Shown here one piece after another: positions 1 to 29,434 of a stretch of DNA of 64,000 bases. The stretch's first letter is position 1. Each line of letters begins with the position of its first letter. A program made the position numbers and the translations under genes. Source of the stretch: Capitulum mitella. Taxonomy: Eukaryota > Arthropoda > Thecostraca > Pollicipedomorpha > Pollicipedidae. A model generated the notes under the pieces. It was not told where the DNA came from and searched no databases. It saw only the letters and a program-made list of their open reading frames with translations. The stretch spans positions 20,522,596 through 20,586,595 of the forward strand of contig CP099844.1 in NCBI GenBank assembly GCA_030062745.1. The letters run 5' to 3'.

Positions 1-16165
<16,165 letters not shown>

Positions 16166-17902
16166 AGTGGCTGCTGATCGGGGGTGGTTCCTCCGCGCCT
16201 GCCGTCCCGTTTCGGGCAGCTGGCTTCTCCGGCCGGTCCGTCACTGAACCGCCGAGCCGGGGCAGCACCGGCTGGGACAGCCGCCGCATCGTGTGCTGCC
16301 GGCCGGCGTGTGGCTGGTGCTGGACCTCGCTGGGCGCGGTGCCGCTGCGGTCGCCGCCGCTGCCGCTGCGGCCGCCGGGGCGCCGCGTCATTCCATGTAC
16401 AGTGCTGTGCGTCGCGTCCTGTCCCGCCGCGCCGTCTCCCCGTACAGTAATACATATCTCGTCATCTGTGAAACGGTCTGGTCCGTTCTAGTCTGCGTGC
16501 CGGTCCGGTCTGGTCTTTGTGGTGATGCCTTGAAGCGCCGCCGAGGACGGTTGGTTCGAGACAAAGGCAGCGGTCATGGGAGAAGACCCGGCTCCTCTAG
16601 TGTGACAAACAGTTCGGTACGGGGACACGCTGCGGCTCAATGGTGACGTTACTGCGGGTTCCCGCGACGGTGGCGGACGCGCCTCTCGGCCTATTTCGAC
16701 CGGACTGGTGCGGCCATGCCTCGCGACAGGAAAAAACACCGTCCGCTGGTAACCGCTCGGATGAACGGTGTGCTTGCCGACAGCAGTCTCGACAGGGCAA
16801 TGATCAATGAAAAGAGCCGGACCCGGGCCGGGCCCGAGACGGATGCCCGGAGCGGCCGGCCGTCGGCGCATTGAACAGGTCCGCTCACCGCGGCACAGCA
16901 CTGACCTACCCCGGACGGTCGCCGTACGACACGCTGTTTCACTGCGTGTTTACAGTAAACTGGGAAGTTCGCGGCACCGGCAGGCTATGGTCAATGTTGT
17001 GAGGTTAGGCTATCCAAAATACTTGGCCAAAACCTGTAGGAGTACTCTATGACGTTTTGTAACGTCCTCTGCAGCCTTTAGTCGGGTTTTAGGCAAGCCC
17101 TTAGGCGGGGTTACGCGATATGCGAGTTCCAAGGAGTAGGCTTTTTTAACTGCGAACGTGATATAGCGAGTCGCCACACATCGCAGTGCCGAAGTCCCGC
17201 AGTGTGAGTTTTGATCAAAATCACAAACTCGGCACCGGTGCATAGTGTCACTGAACTTCAGTCCTGCTTGCATATTCGTTTCCAGTCCCATCCATTGAGG
17301 TGTGTAGCGGCAGATCCTTTAGGTCGTTCATATATCACATCAAAGAGGTCTCTAAGATCTGCGTTTATTATCGGCGATTAATCCATAAAACACTTGCCGC
17401 AATGTACAGAGACTCAAAGCAGCGGCAGCGACAATCAAACTCCATTAGTTAACTCGGCAAATGTCAAATCGCATTGTTGACTAAAGGTCAGGCACGCCCC
17501 TTCACCAGATCACAGGGCCCGCACATCAGGCCGGCGAAGAGGCTGTCTGAAGCCGGCCTCCGAAACCTGCACAGCAGTGCCTCAAACGGCGCCGGCCGAC
17601 CGCGGCGGCCACGCCGGCCCGAGGCAAGACGTCACCACACGCGCAGCACGGGAGGGCGAGGTCTTCCGTGGAGGCGGGGGACGCCGTCGGCCGACTCGGG
17701 ACGCTGTAGACGGCCCGGCGGCCCTCTGACGTAAGCAGGTCACGACAGCGGCCAAGTTCTGCGACGTCAGCGGGTCATGATGGCGGTCCAAGTTCTGCGG
17801 CGTCAGTAGGTCGTGGCGGCCGTCGGGCCGTTCTGCGACGTCACCAGGTGGTGACGGCGGCCCCTGCTCTGTGACTTGTGGAGGTCGGATTGTCCGGTGA
17901 CG
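16166..17902. other. Convergent 3' flanks of MED12 and the asparaginase-like gene
   Basis: MED12 (plus) and the asparaginase-like gene (minus) end toward each other across this 1.7-kb stretch. I find no canonical AATAAA for MED12 on the plus strand; AATACA at 16449-16454 is a weak variant. Reading frames in the GC-rich first half have no recognisable content. Confidence 0.5.
17364..17369 (-). terminator. Candidate polyadenylation signal AATAAA for the asparaginase-like gene
   Basis: The minus strand reads AATAAA here, about 535 bp beyond the stop codon of the asparaginase-like gene. It is the nearest canonical signal I saw; use is inferred. Confidence 0.4.
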
Positions 17903-20799
17903 TCAGAAGGCCAGGCCGCCGGGTACCGGGCCGACGACCAGCCGGCGGCCGGGCCGGAGGGCCAGAGCCAGCTGCCCCGAGCTGGAGACGGCAGCGGCGC
18001 ACAGCCGGGCGCCAGACTCGGCGGCCGAAAGACCAGCACACGCCTCCTGCGGCGACGCGCCTAACGGAAACCAGGCGTGCAAACACTGAGCTCTGCGAAC
18101 GTCAGCCTCCAGGAATTCAGATGGACACCAAAAGAAGAACAGAATGACCCTTAGTTAATACAGCAAAAGCTTTTCAGGTGTGTGGTCCGTGCAAATGACT
18201 GAAACAGGCATCACGCTTAGTGCACAGCTGAAGAAAATGAGCCGGAAGTCCGCCTTCAATCTGTGGCGTACTGATACAATTTTGTGCCAGTCATTTGCCT
18301 CCCCCGAGTCATGCACCACCATTCACAAGCCTATGCGCTTCTCAACCCATTAACGCCCAGACATAAACATTGGAATGATGCGTGATTTTTATCTTTCTCT
18401 CCAAAACCAGACACTACGTAAATGGAATTTTTCGGCGAAAAACCTGCGACATCAAAGTTCGGCCTCAAACTGCCACTCCTTCATCGTGTGATAATAGCGT
18501 CTGTGGACTTACGGAAACTTACATGTGTCACACACAGAACGACTTCTAGCTGTCCTACCTATGGTATACTGGGCGTTAATGGGTTTAAAGTTGGGCCGGG
18601 CCTGGACTAGACGCATTTGTTCCTTCTGGCACGTCATGCCATGTAAAGTTAACCACCCCGTATTACCGAATAACGATGACGTTCGCATACTACTAAACCG
18701 AGTCACAATCACCTCTGCCGGAATCTGACCGATAGCTCACCGGATGCCATGTCGTCCACAACCGTTTTGGCCGCGCAGGCGCGAGTTACGTGCTCTGTGT
18801 CACCGAGTACCACCGCGGCACCCCCCTGGTCATCGGCGTACAGCCCGCAGCCTGCCGCCGGCCAGAGCACGCCTCAGTCACGGATCGATATCGCCTCTCA
18901 TGCGGACCAACCGTACCAACGAACGCTCACACGCAACACTCAGGATGACGCCTCTTAATCAATGATCGCATCGAACCAACGAGTCACAAACGACCAGTTC
19001 CCGACTAGCTTTGAAAACCATTCACTAGCCACGACACATACCAACACGCGCACCAGGCACGGCACTCTGCAGTGAGACCAGCACTGACGTCAGAGCGGAC
19101 TCGTACCGAGCAGGGCGACCTCTGACGCGGTGCCGTTCGGTCGTCGGACGGCCAGGCCAGCGGCGGCCGACCCTCCGGCGGCGTCCAGCGCGGCAGCGCC
19201 GGCCCGACCGACGGCCGCCGGCGGCCGCCGGCCGGCCCGGCCGCAGAACGCCGCCGCCCCGCCGCCGGCCAGCATCACGTGATCCGTGTCGGCCAGAAGG
19301 CGGCGGGCGGCGGGCACCGGCCGCCGGACGCACGGCACTGCCGCCAGCACGCCTGCACGGCGGACGGCGACAAGCACGGGTCAGCGTGTCCCAGCACTGC
19401 TGCGACTATGAGTGTCGTGTACATGCCTGCCAGTATGGTGATGCAGTGCGAAATAGTGTGAGATGTGCAACCCGCACGAGTCTATGTGCCGAATGGGAGT
19501 GACTAACAACTCAACAAGTCCAGTCATCACGACACGTGCAGAATTAGTGGCAACGAGTACCTACCAAAACCAAGGTATACCGCGAAATCCATTATTATTG
19601 TTTAAATTATGTTATTATTGATTGAAACATCGCGAAACGAAATCAAACACATGGGCTCACAGAACGGTTGCAATACGGTCTCCTTTCTAAACAAATTGCA
19701 TTCCATGACATTTCGAATAAAGCTATACAAAGTACAGTGCTCGCTACATTTTAATAAATGCCAGCAGCATTCTGCCGCGCACACAGACACCGGAGGGCTA
19801 TGGGGCTGCGTCGCTACTGACCCGCCTGGAGCGTTTCGCCCACCATCACGGCCGCGTCAATCTCCCAGCCTTGCCCAAGCGGTCACCGCGGCGTCGTTCC
19901 CGTCTGCTGAACAACACAGAAAGAAGGCAACAGTCAGACAGCTGTGGCCGGCCGGCACCACAGAGAACACGACCACTGGACGGTCCCAGCATCGCCGACT
20001 AAACAGTCGACGGCGGCAGTCAGCCCGACAACGGGCAGCCACCTTCCCCCGAGTAACGGATGACAAAGTTAAGATCTACGATTATCAGCTCGGAGCAGGG
20101 GTGCCGACTGATATTCTTTTCTGGGGCCGTGGCCCCCCCAATGTGTATCTGGGCCCCTCCAAAGGGGATTTTGCCCTCCCCCCTCATATTTTCTGCTGGT
20201 TTTAACAAGGGGAACATAGTTTGCTATTTGGTTAATGATAACCGAAAGGCAAAAATACAAATTACCGTCGATCAAAATACACCGGGCTTCATCCGTTCAC
20301 AGATTTTGGGAAAGGCTAGGTTGTTAGGCCCTTAGTCACATCCCCCTGTACCACTGGCACAAAACCATACCCTTGATATACATCGTTCGCCAAACCACAC
20401 TGAGCGTAAGGCAAACGAGCAGGGTTGCAAAATGCCCAGTCTTAAAGGAAAGAGGATTTAAATGGCACGAAGTGAGACACAGTTTTACTCGCTAGCCGCA
20501 GCTGTACACCATTCGAACACCAATCTTCTCTCACATTTAAATGTGGCCAGGATGAAAATATATAAACAGCAGAGGAATGCATGCTAACCTTCTCCCTCCA
20601 GGAACCAGTCCTCCATGAAACAGAGCGACGCTTCGACCGCATCCACGGACGACCCTCCCGCTTTCAAAATTTCGTAGCCAACTTGCGCCGCCTCACTGAC
20701 GACCGCTGACACCGCGGAATGTAGCTCCGGCTTCTGTCCATCACCGCAGAGACCTCCCAGAACCGCGATGGCCGGCGCTCGCTGCGGCCGACCGTCCAT
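17903..20799 (-). CDS. ASRGL1-like asparaginase/isoaspartyl peptidase family protein, probably catalytically dead; 5 exons
   Basis: Minus-strand exons are 20799-20589, 19869-19822, 19352-19107, 18851-18741 and 18060-17903. They total 774 nt, or 257 aa plus stop; every internal junction is phase 1. Similarity to the Ntn-hydrolase asparaginase family runs end to end: VGYEILKAGGSSVDAVE (residues 41-57), DAAVMVGETLQAG (75-87), RRLLADTDHVML, GAAALD (138-143), LYADDQGGAAVV, and a C-terminal strand region. Family members self-cleave before a Thr that becomes the nucleophile in a GTVGA-type motif; here it reads VGRAGA, with Arg136 in place of Thr. The substrate loop TTGHGE is replaced by LGDTEH, and the NxGxGS loop is missing. 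Exon 2 uses an AAG acceptor; the better TTCAG acceptor upstream (exon start 19906) would shift the frame. It may be a pseudoenzyme or a young pseudogene. The start has G at -3 and G at +4. Human ASRGL1 is about 308 aa. Confidence 0.75.
20096..20348. mobile_element. Degenerate copy of a hAT-type miniature element in intron 1 of the asparaginase-like gene
   Basis: The left end CAGGGGTGCCGACTGATATT matches the CAGGGGTGTCGATT terminus of the element at 28976-29426, and the following GGGCCCCTCCAA / TATTTTCTGC / GTTTTAACAAGGGG segments also match that family. The AT microsatellite is missing and the right end is eroded, so the end coordinate is approximate. Confidence 0.55.
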
Positions 20800-21106
20800 T
20801 TCAGCCCTGGCAGGCGGAAGCACGGCAGTCAGTTCGGCCTGCGCCGGCCGCCCGGTCCGCCGCGGCCGGGCCGCGGCACTAACACCATTGATCACGCTCG
20901 TCCTCCGAGCACCGTCCAGAGGCGCCGGGGTCGGCGCGCCGCCCGCCGCCGCCCGCCTCCCAACACACGTGCCTGAAGCCGGGCGGGGCCGGACGGCCGC
21001 TACCGGAGGCGGGGAGGCCGCTGCCGGCGCCGGCGGCAGCCCGGCGCCGGCAGTGGCCCCGGCCCCGGCCGCCGGCGCCGCCCGCCGTCACTCCGTCTTG
21101 CCCAGC

Positions 21107-24061
<2,955 letters not shown>

Positions 24062-24558
24062 GGCGGCGGAGGTTGGCGGCCGGCCGACGGCGCGCGGAAC
24101 TCGGTTCGTGGCTGCAACCGTCACCGCCCGGTCAGCACCTGGCCATCAGACGCCATCAGACGTCACAAGTCGCCACTGCAGTCCAGACAGCCGTCAGATG
24201 GTGGAATGCACACAGCTAAGCCTTTGATTACACCTGTTCCTCTGACGTTTGATCGGCCACGACACACCACTAACGTAACCACGAGCTTTCAGCCATGATT
24301 ATCGTTTCTGGAGGCAATGTGTGGACTTCTCACCATAGAAATTCTGCCAGCACAGCAATGGGCCTGTTTTAATGGCTTAATGCATATGAGGCATGTAACG
24401 TCTGCTCAGGCCATGTCAGCTTGTCAGCTGACAAGCCATGCAGCACAGCTTGCATATTAAATGTTGTTTTCCCCTTCACATCTTTTTAAAAGAAACCTGT
24501 ACTCCCAGTATTACAAGACTGAATGTAAGGAGCAAAAATTCCAACTTTCATATTCTGT
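24062..24558. other. Upstream region of BAG6
   Basis: GC content drops sharply from the BAG6 frame (about 24060) toward 24300. The BAG6 promoter should be here, but I see no clear TATA box or initiator. No gene is evident on the plus strand. Confidence 0.4.
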
Positions 24559-25774
24559 TTAACCCTATTCCCGGCAGCGGGCTAAATCCGTCCCCCCCCT
24601 CGGGTGTTTTGCTTGCCAATTTCAGGCTTTTTGACGCAGCTTCACGAAATTTGGTCACTTTTCCTAGCTGTTCTTTCTACGTGCCGTGACAAAATTTCAA
24701 AATTCCATTTTGCACAGGGGCGGAGCCAGGCAACGTTTTTGGGAGGCACCTCCAGCCATTTTTGGCCATGTTGAGGGTAAAAGGAAAATGCCTGCCAAAA
24801 ATAGCGTTTTTAAGATAGAACTTAAAACTTCATATGGATGTAAAGCAAAATCGTTGGGCAACATGCAGATACAATTTTGTTCATGTGGGGTCACTTTACA
24901 AGGTCAGGTCAAGGTCAAAAGCCAAAATCTGGCTGTACTGCAATAATTTCGGCGCATTTTTTTAAATACCAAACCTGGGATATATATGACGCAGAAAGGT
25001 GCCATCTACTTGTGTATCAAGTTTCAGCTTCATATCAGGTCGGGTCACGGAGCTATGACCTAAAATGTCAGTGTTTTTTTACCCTATATCGCATTAGCCA
25101 TAAAATTAAATTTTTGAAATAGAGTGAATTCAAATGATTGAAAACGTTTACAGATAATTTAAATGCACACGAGATCAATGAAAGTGGCTCCAAGGTCAAT
25201 GGAGGTCATTTTAGGTTAAAGGTCACAAGTTGATCTGAAGAACATCAGACCATGACAGTTCCCCTTTTTTCATGTCCCTGGCACCGCCTATGCTAAAATT
25301 ATACAAACATTGTAATGCGATTTGTACTTCTTTAGCACAACATGACTAACAGAAGCCAAGAAAGTGTTTTTGTCTTTTTTTGTTCATTCAGTTGTCTAAA
25401 AACTAATCCTCCTATTTTTGAAACCCTGTGAACCCCCTTGAATTTTCTCAAAATTTCGGATGTGTGTACCAATGGTACAAGTCCTATCCATAACTTCTCG
25501 ATTCATGCCAGTTTCATCGAAATCGGTCCAAAAAGAACGGAGTTATACGAAGTCTAAAAATACCCCTGATTTGACATTTTTGCCCCCTTGTATCCACCCC
25601 TTTCAAAATTTTGAAAGTTTCATTTTATAAAAATGTAGTTCACGTCATGGCAAATCGATCGCCGTTTGCTGCGATGAAATCGGATGTGTAGTTCTCGAGA
25701 TCTCAGGGGGGGGGCCGAATCCGCCCCCTGCCGGGAATCGACCATACCGTCTAGCCCTCCAGGAATAGGGTTAA
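24559..25774. mobile_element. piggyBac-like non-autonomous element, copy 1 (TTAA-flanked, 1.2 kb)
   Basis: The segment is bounded by TTAA and inverted ends CCCTATTCC / GGAATAGGG. A second copy in reverse orientation (50587-55503, interrupted) has the same ends and about the same length without its insertion (about 1,221 vs 1,216 bp). TTAA target duplication and CCC-starting termini are typical of the piggyBac superfamily. No transposase frame is present. Confidence 0.8.
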
Positions 25775-26153
25775 GGGCAGAAGATCAATACTCCAGCAAT
25801 GGAGCTACTGATGATGGCACCATTTCCAGCTATCTTTCATAATCAAATCATGAATATCTCAGTGACAAATCCATAACTAAAAGCCTCTGACCTGGAAATC
25901 TTAGAGTTGGAGGCAAGCCTGGAACTTTGGTTTTTGTCCTTGGAAATAAAACCATACCGTCTAGCCCTCTAGGAATAGGGTTAAGGGCAGAAGATCAATA
26001 CTCCAGCAATGGAGCTACTGATGATGGCACCATTCCCAGCTATCTTTCATAATCAAATCATGAATATCTCAGTGACAAATCCATAACTAAAAGCCTCTGA
26101 CCTGGAAATCTTAGAGTTGGAGGCAAGCCTGGAACTTTGGTTTTTGTCCTTGG
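25741..26153. repeat. Tandem duplication, 210-bp period, two copies
   Basis: ACCATACCGTCTAGCCCT begins at 25741 and again at 25951, and about 200 bp that follow are nearly identical, with only a few substitutions. The unit includes the right end of the piggyBac-like element, so the duplication came after that insertion. Confidence 0.9.
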
Positions 26154-27984
26154 TGCGAGAGTATAATTTCTGTTATGGAGTACAAAATTTTGCAAAGAGT
26201 AATACTGGTTTACTTTGGCGTTTTTCGGTGTGAGTCAGTTATGACAATGTCCTGAATGGGGACAAAGTGATTTTCTTGCAGAGTTAGGGATAAGTCAACA
26301 TGGCTTAATATGGCTTTTTGATGGAGGCACAAGATCCAACTTTTAGAACATAAAATACTTTTGGAGCACATATTTTCCAATGTTCTTTCACTCCAAAAAA
26401 AAAAACACTTCCAGCCTTGGTTGGAGGGCACCCTGGAATACATTATCTCACAAGCAAAAGGTGCATGACAAACTAAAAGAGCAGTAATGGGCTACATCAC
26501 CTCCAAGCAGGCAGCTTGTGAAGCAGATAAGTCTTCAGTGGTAAGGGGATTCATTTAAATTTTTAATCAATGCATCTAAATAATTACTTCAAGTAAAGTT
26601 CATTCCATTGATAATACTGACGATGGTATTGGATTTCAAATGTATTTTCAAGGGATTTCTGATTTTGTACCAGCATGGTCACATTTATATATAATGGATG
26701 AAATGATAATGACATCAAACTTAATACAATATCAAATCCAAAGCAAGGTCTTTTCATAATTTCCCCCAACAATCTAGGTACAGTTCTGTGCTAAAAAGTA
26801 GTAATGGCTATATATAAAATGATCTGGTTGCTACCTCCTCCACTATCCACCTCTGATAACACAGGAGGTATAATTCCTGAGTCATTTTTACACTTGACAT
26901 GACAAAACACTGACACAGAACAAGTGCGTAACTTTGTCTTTTGGCTAAAACTTGATACCTTGTTTCACCCTTTTAGTCATCATCAATGCTGGAAACGTTG
27001 TTTTCGTTCTTGGTGTCAGAGTACAAGTGTTATTTTGGAGTATAAAAGCTTTGGGTCTAATATGGCGTGTTATAGGCTTATAGGGTTGCGCATAACAAAA
27101 ACATTTACACATACATGCGGTTAAATGCTGCAAAATGACGTCCATTGCCTCTGTTATTGGTTTTTTTTATTTTAGGCAATTTGGCATGTTTCTTCATATG
27201 TAAATAAGTTTTAGTAACATGCCACTCCTGTATTCCAGAATCTTTCCTGAGGTATCCTGCCAGATCAAGAAACAGCCAACCTGATCAGACCATGAAGCCC
27301 TGTTCGTAGGAAGAGACCCACCTGATAACGATTGACTGACAACATGTCAAAGCCGTAGCGATTAGATGATTTTGTGAAAACAAATGCCACATATTTCCGA
27401 CGAAACTTTGGTTCGCCATTCGCTTTGTTCACGAGTTTCTCAGCCTTTTCTCCTCATCAAGAGTCCCTTTCTTCAATCTGGTCTCACGTGTTCCAATTTC
27501 AGTGTCAAAGGCAAGGGTCAAAATGACGTGACTTGGCGTGAAACAGTCGCGACTTCGACATACATGTCGCGCAGCTCAACAGAACTGTAAGCATACGCGT
27601 CAACCACTTACACACACGGGACCACAAACACTGCCGCTGAACACATTTCTCCCAAAGCCTGGGTTGGGTCAGATCGGGTTACACTCCAATCCTCCAGCGT
27701 TAAGAACTGCGTAAATCAGTACTGGACAACCTCACGGGAGCCGGCGGCGTACACCGGCACAATCCAGGGGCAAATAATTTTCGGCACCGCGCCACCGCTT
27801 GTAAAGGCCACCAGCGGTCTGAGCTGCCCGCACTGACGACGTAAGCCGTCTGCCACATGCCCGCCGCAAACACTGTCTCTGTCCTGGAGTACACCTGAGG
27901 TACCTCTCATGTCGGCGGCAGACGTGAATGAATCCACGAGTGATCGTGTGTCTGGATCGGAAGCTCTGGAGCGGGCCAGTGGCC
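26154..27984. other. AT-rich spacer without recognisable gene
   Basis: I see only short random reading frames and no domain, splice-consistent exon set or RNA gene here. GC rises again from about 27600 toward the minisatellite. Confidence 0.5.
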
Positions 27985-28448
27985 GACGCGGTGGTGGCAC
28001 AGGCAGAGCGCCACGGTTGGGCGGACGTGGCCCCTACGGCCGACACGGTGGTGGCACAGGCAGAACGGCACGATCCAGGTAACGTGGCCCGCCGTGGCCG
28101 ACACGGTAGCGACAAAGGTAGGACAGCAAGGTCCGGCTGATGAGGTCCGCCGTGGCCGACACGGTAGCGACAAAGGCAGGACAGTACGTCGGGTTGATGA
28201 GGTCCGCCGCGGCCAACACGGTGGTGGCACAGGCAGAACGGCACGATCCAGCTGACGTGCCCCGCCGTGGCCGACACAGCAGCGACACAGGTAGGACAGC
28301 ACGGTCCGGTTGATGAGGTCCGCCGCGGCCGGCACGGTAGCGACACAGGCTGGACAGCACAGTCCGGCTGATGTGGCTCAGCGCAGCCGACACGGTGATG
28401 GCACAAACAGCATGGCATGGCTCGTTCGACGAAAAAATGGTCCGACAC
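27985..28448. repeat. 58-bp minisatellite, about 8 copies
   Basis: Units begin GACACGGT and end CCGCCGTGGCC or a close variant; the period is 57-58 bp. Two subtypes are interspersed: GGTGGTGGCACAGGCAGAACGG and GGTAGCGACAAAGGTAGGAC forms. The Cys/Arg-rich minus-strand frames (up to 270 aa) are generated by the repeat. Confidence 0.9.
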
Positions 28449-28975
28449 GGCCGACGCGGTGACGACAGGGAAGAATGTTGCTCTATTCATGCGCACATTT
28501 AACTCACAAATCATGCCTCTTCTCCAATTCCCACATAACACCAATTCTTAACTGTTAATTCCTCATCGTAACTCTTTATTGGAACTCTCAACCAACTCTT
28601 GCATTATAAGAAAAGTCTTCTGATGGCTGTCTATGTCACACCTGCCCCGAACTATGAAAGAATGCAGTATGTGTAAATAAAGGGAAAAAAACAGAAAAAG
28701 TAACAGCATGACACATGGAAACTGGAAGCCATATGCTTCCATTAAACAAAACATGCAAAATTTAGGCTCAGATTGCTCCAAAAATATAAATGTTGAACAG
28801 TGGCCATGATCACATAGTACCACCAGCATGCAGACTGGCTTATCAAATAGTTAGATTTGTACATATCATATGCACATGGCAGCTATCTGCACATCAGACC
28901 ATCATTGTCCATGTCCTGGAGGAATGTGCAGTTAAGACTGCAAAGGCACAGAAAAATGTAAATGTCATGCAACAT

Positions 28976-29162
28976 CAGGGATGTCGATTTCTGTAAATGA
29001 CTGGTGGGGAGGGGAAGAGCAAAGAGCCCAACAACTTAAACTCCCCACAAATGTGGGTTTCTTGACGCATTTAACCCACTGTATTTTGACCAACGGAAAA
29101 TTATAATTTTTTTTGTTACTTATTACCAAATTAAAAATTGCATTTATATCCACGTGTACAGG

Positions 29163-29227
<65 letters not shown>

Positions 29228-29426
29228 GTAAGATAAAAATACAGATATATCGCTTTAGACCCTGTTCTTTACTTCCTGCAGATCCCTTATCTATTTCAGC
29301 CATTTTTTCGTTATCATTACTCACTCCCCTTGAAAACCCGCAGAAAATATTGGATGGAACATTGGGCCCAAATCAACCTCGGGTGGGCCATAAGCCCTCC
29401 CAAAAGAATACAAATCGACACCCCTG
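28976..29426. mobile_element. hAT-type miniature element with internal AT microsatellite, intact ends and 8-bp target duplication
   Basis: Inverted ends CAGGGATGTCGATTT and AAATCGACACCCCTG are flanked on both sides by TGCAACAT (28968-28975 and 29427-29434). Eight-bp duplications and CAG-starting ends are hallmarks of hAT elements. The element has no coding sequence and carries (TA)n at about 29167-29224. Confidence 0.88.
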
Positions 29427-29434
29427 TGCAACAT

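Noticed and set aside
27985..28448. Possible CRISPR-like array
   Set aside because: The units are contiguous with no unique spacers, and the genome is clearly eukaryotic.
27732..28544. 270-aa Cys-rich minus-strand frame with repeated CHHRVG
   Set aside because: The repeat peptide reflects the 58-bp minisatellite and appears in several frames; the period is not a multiple of three.
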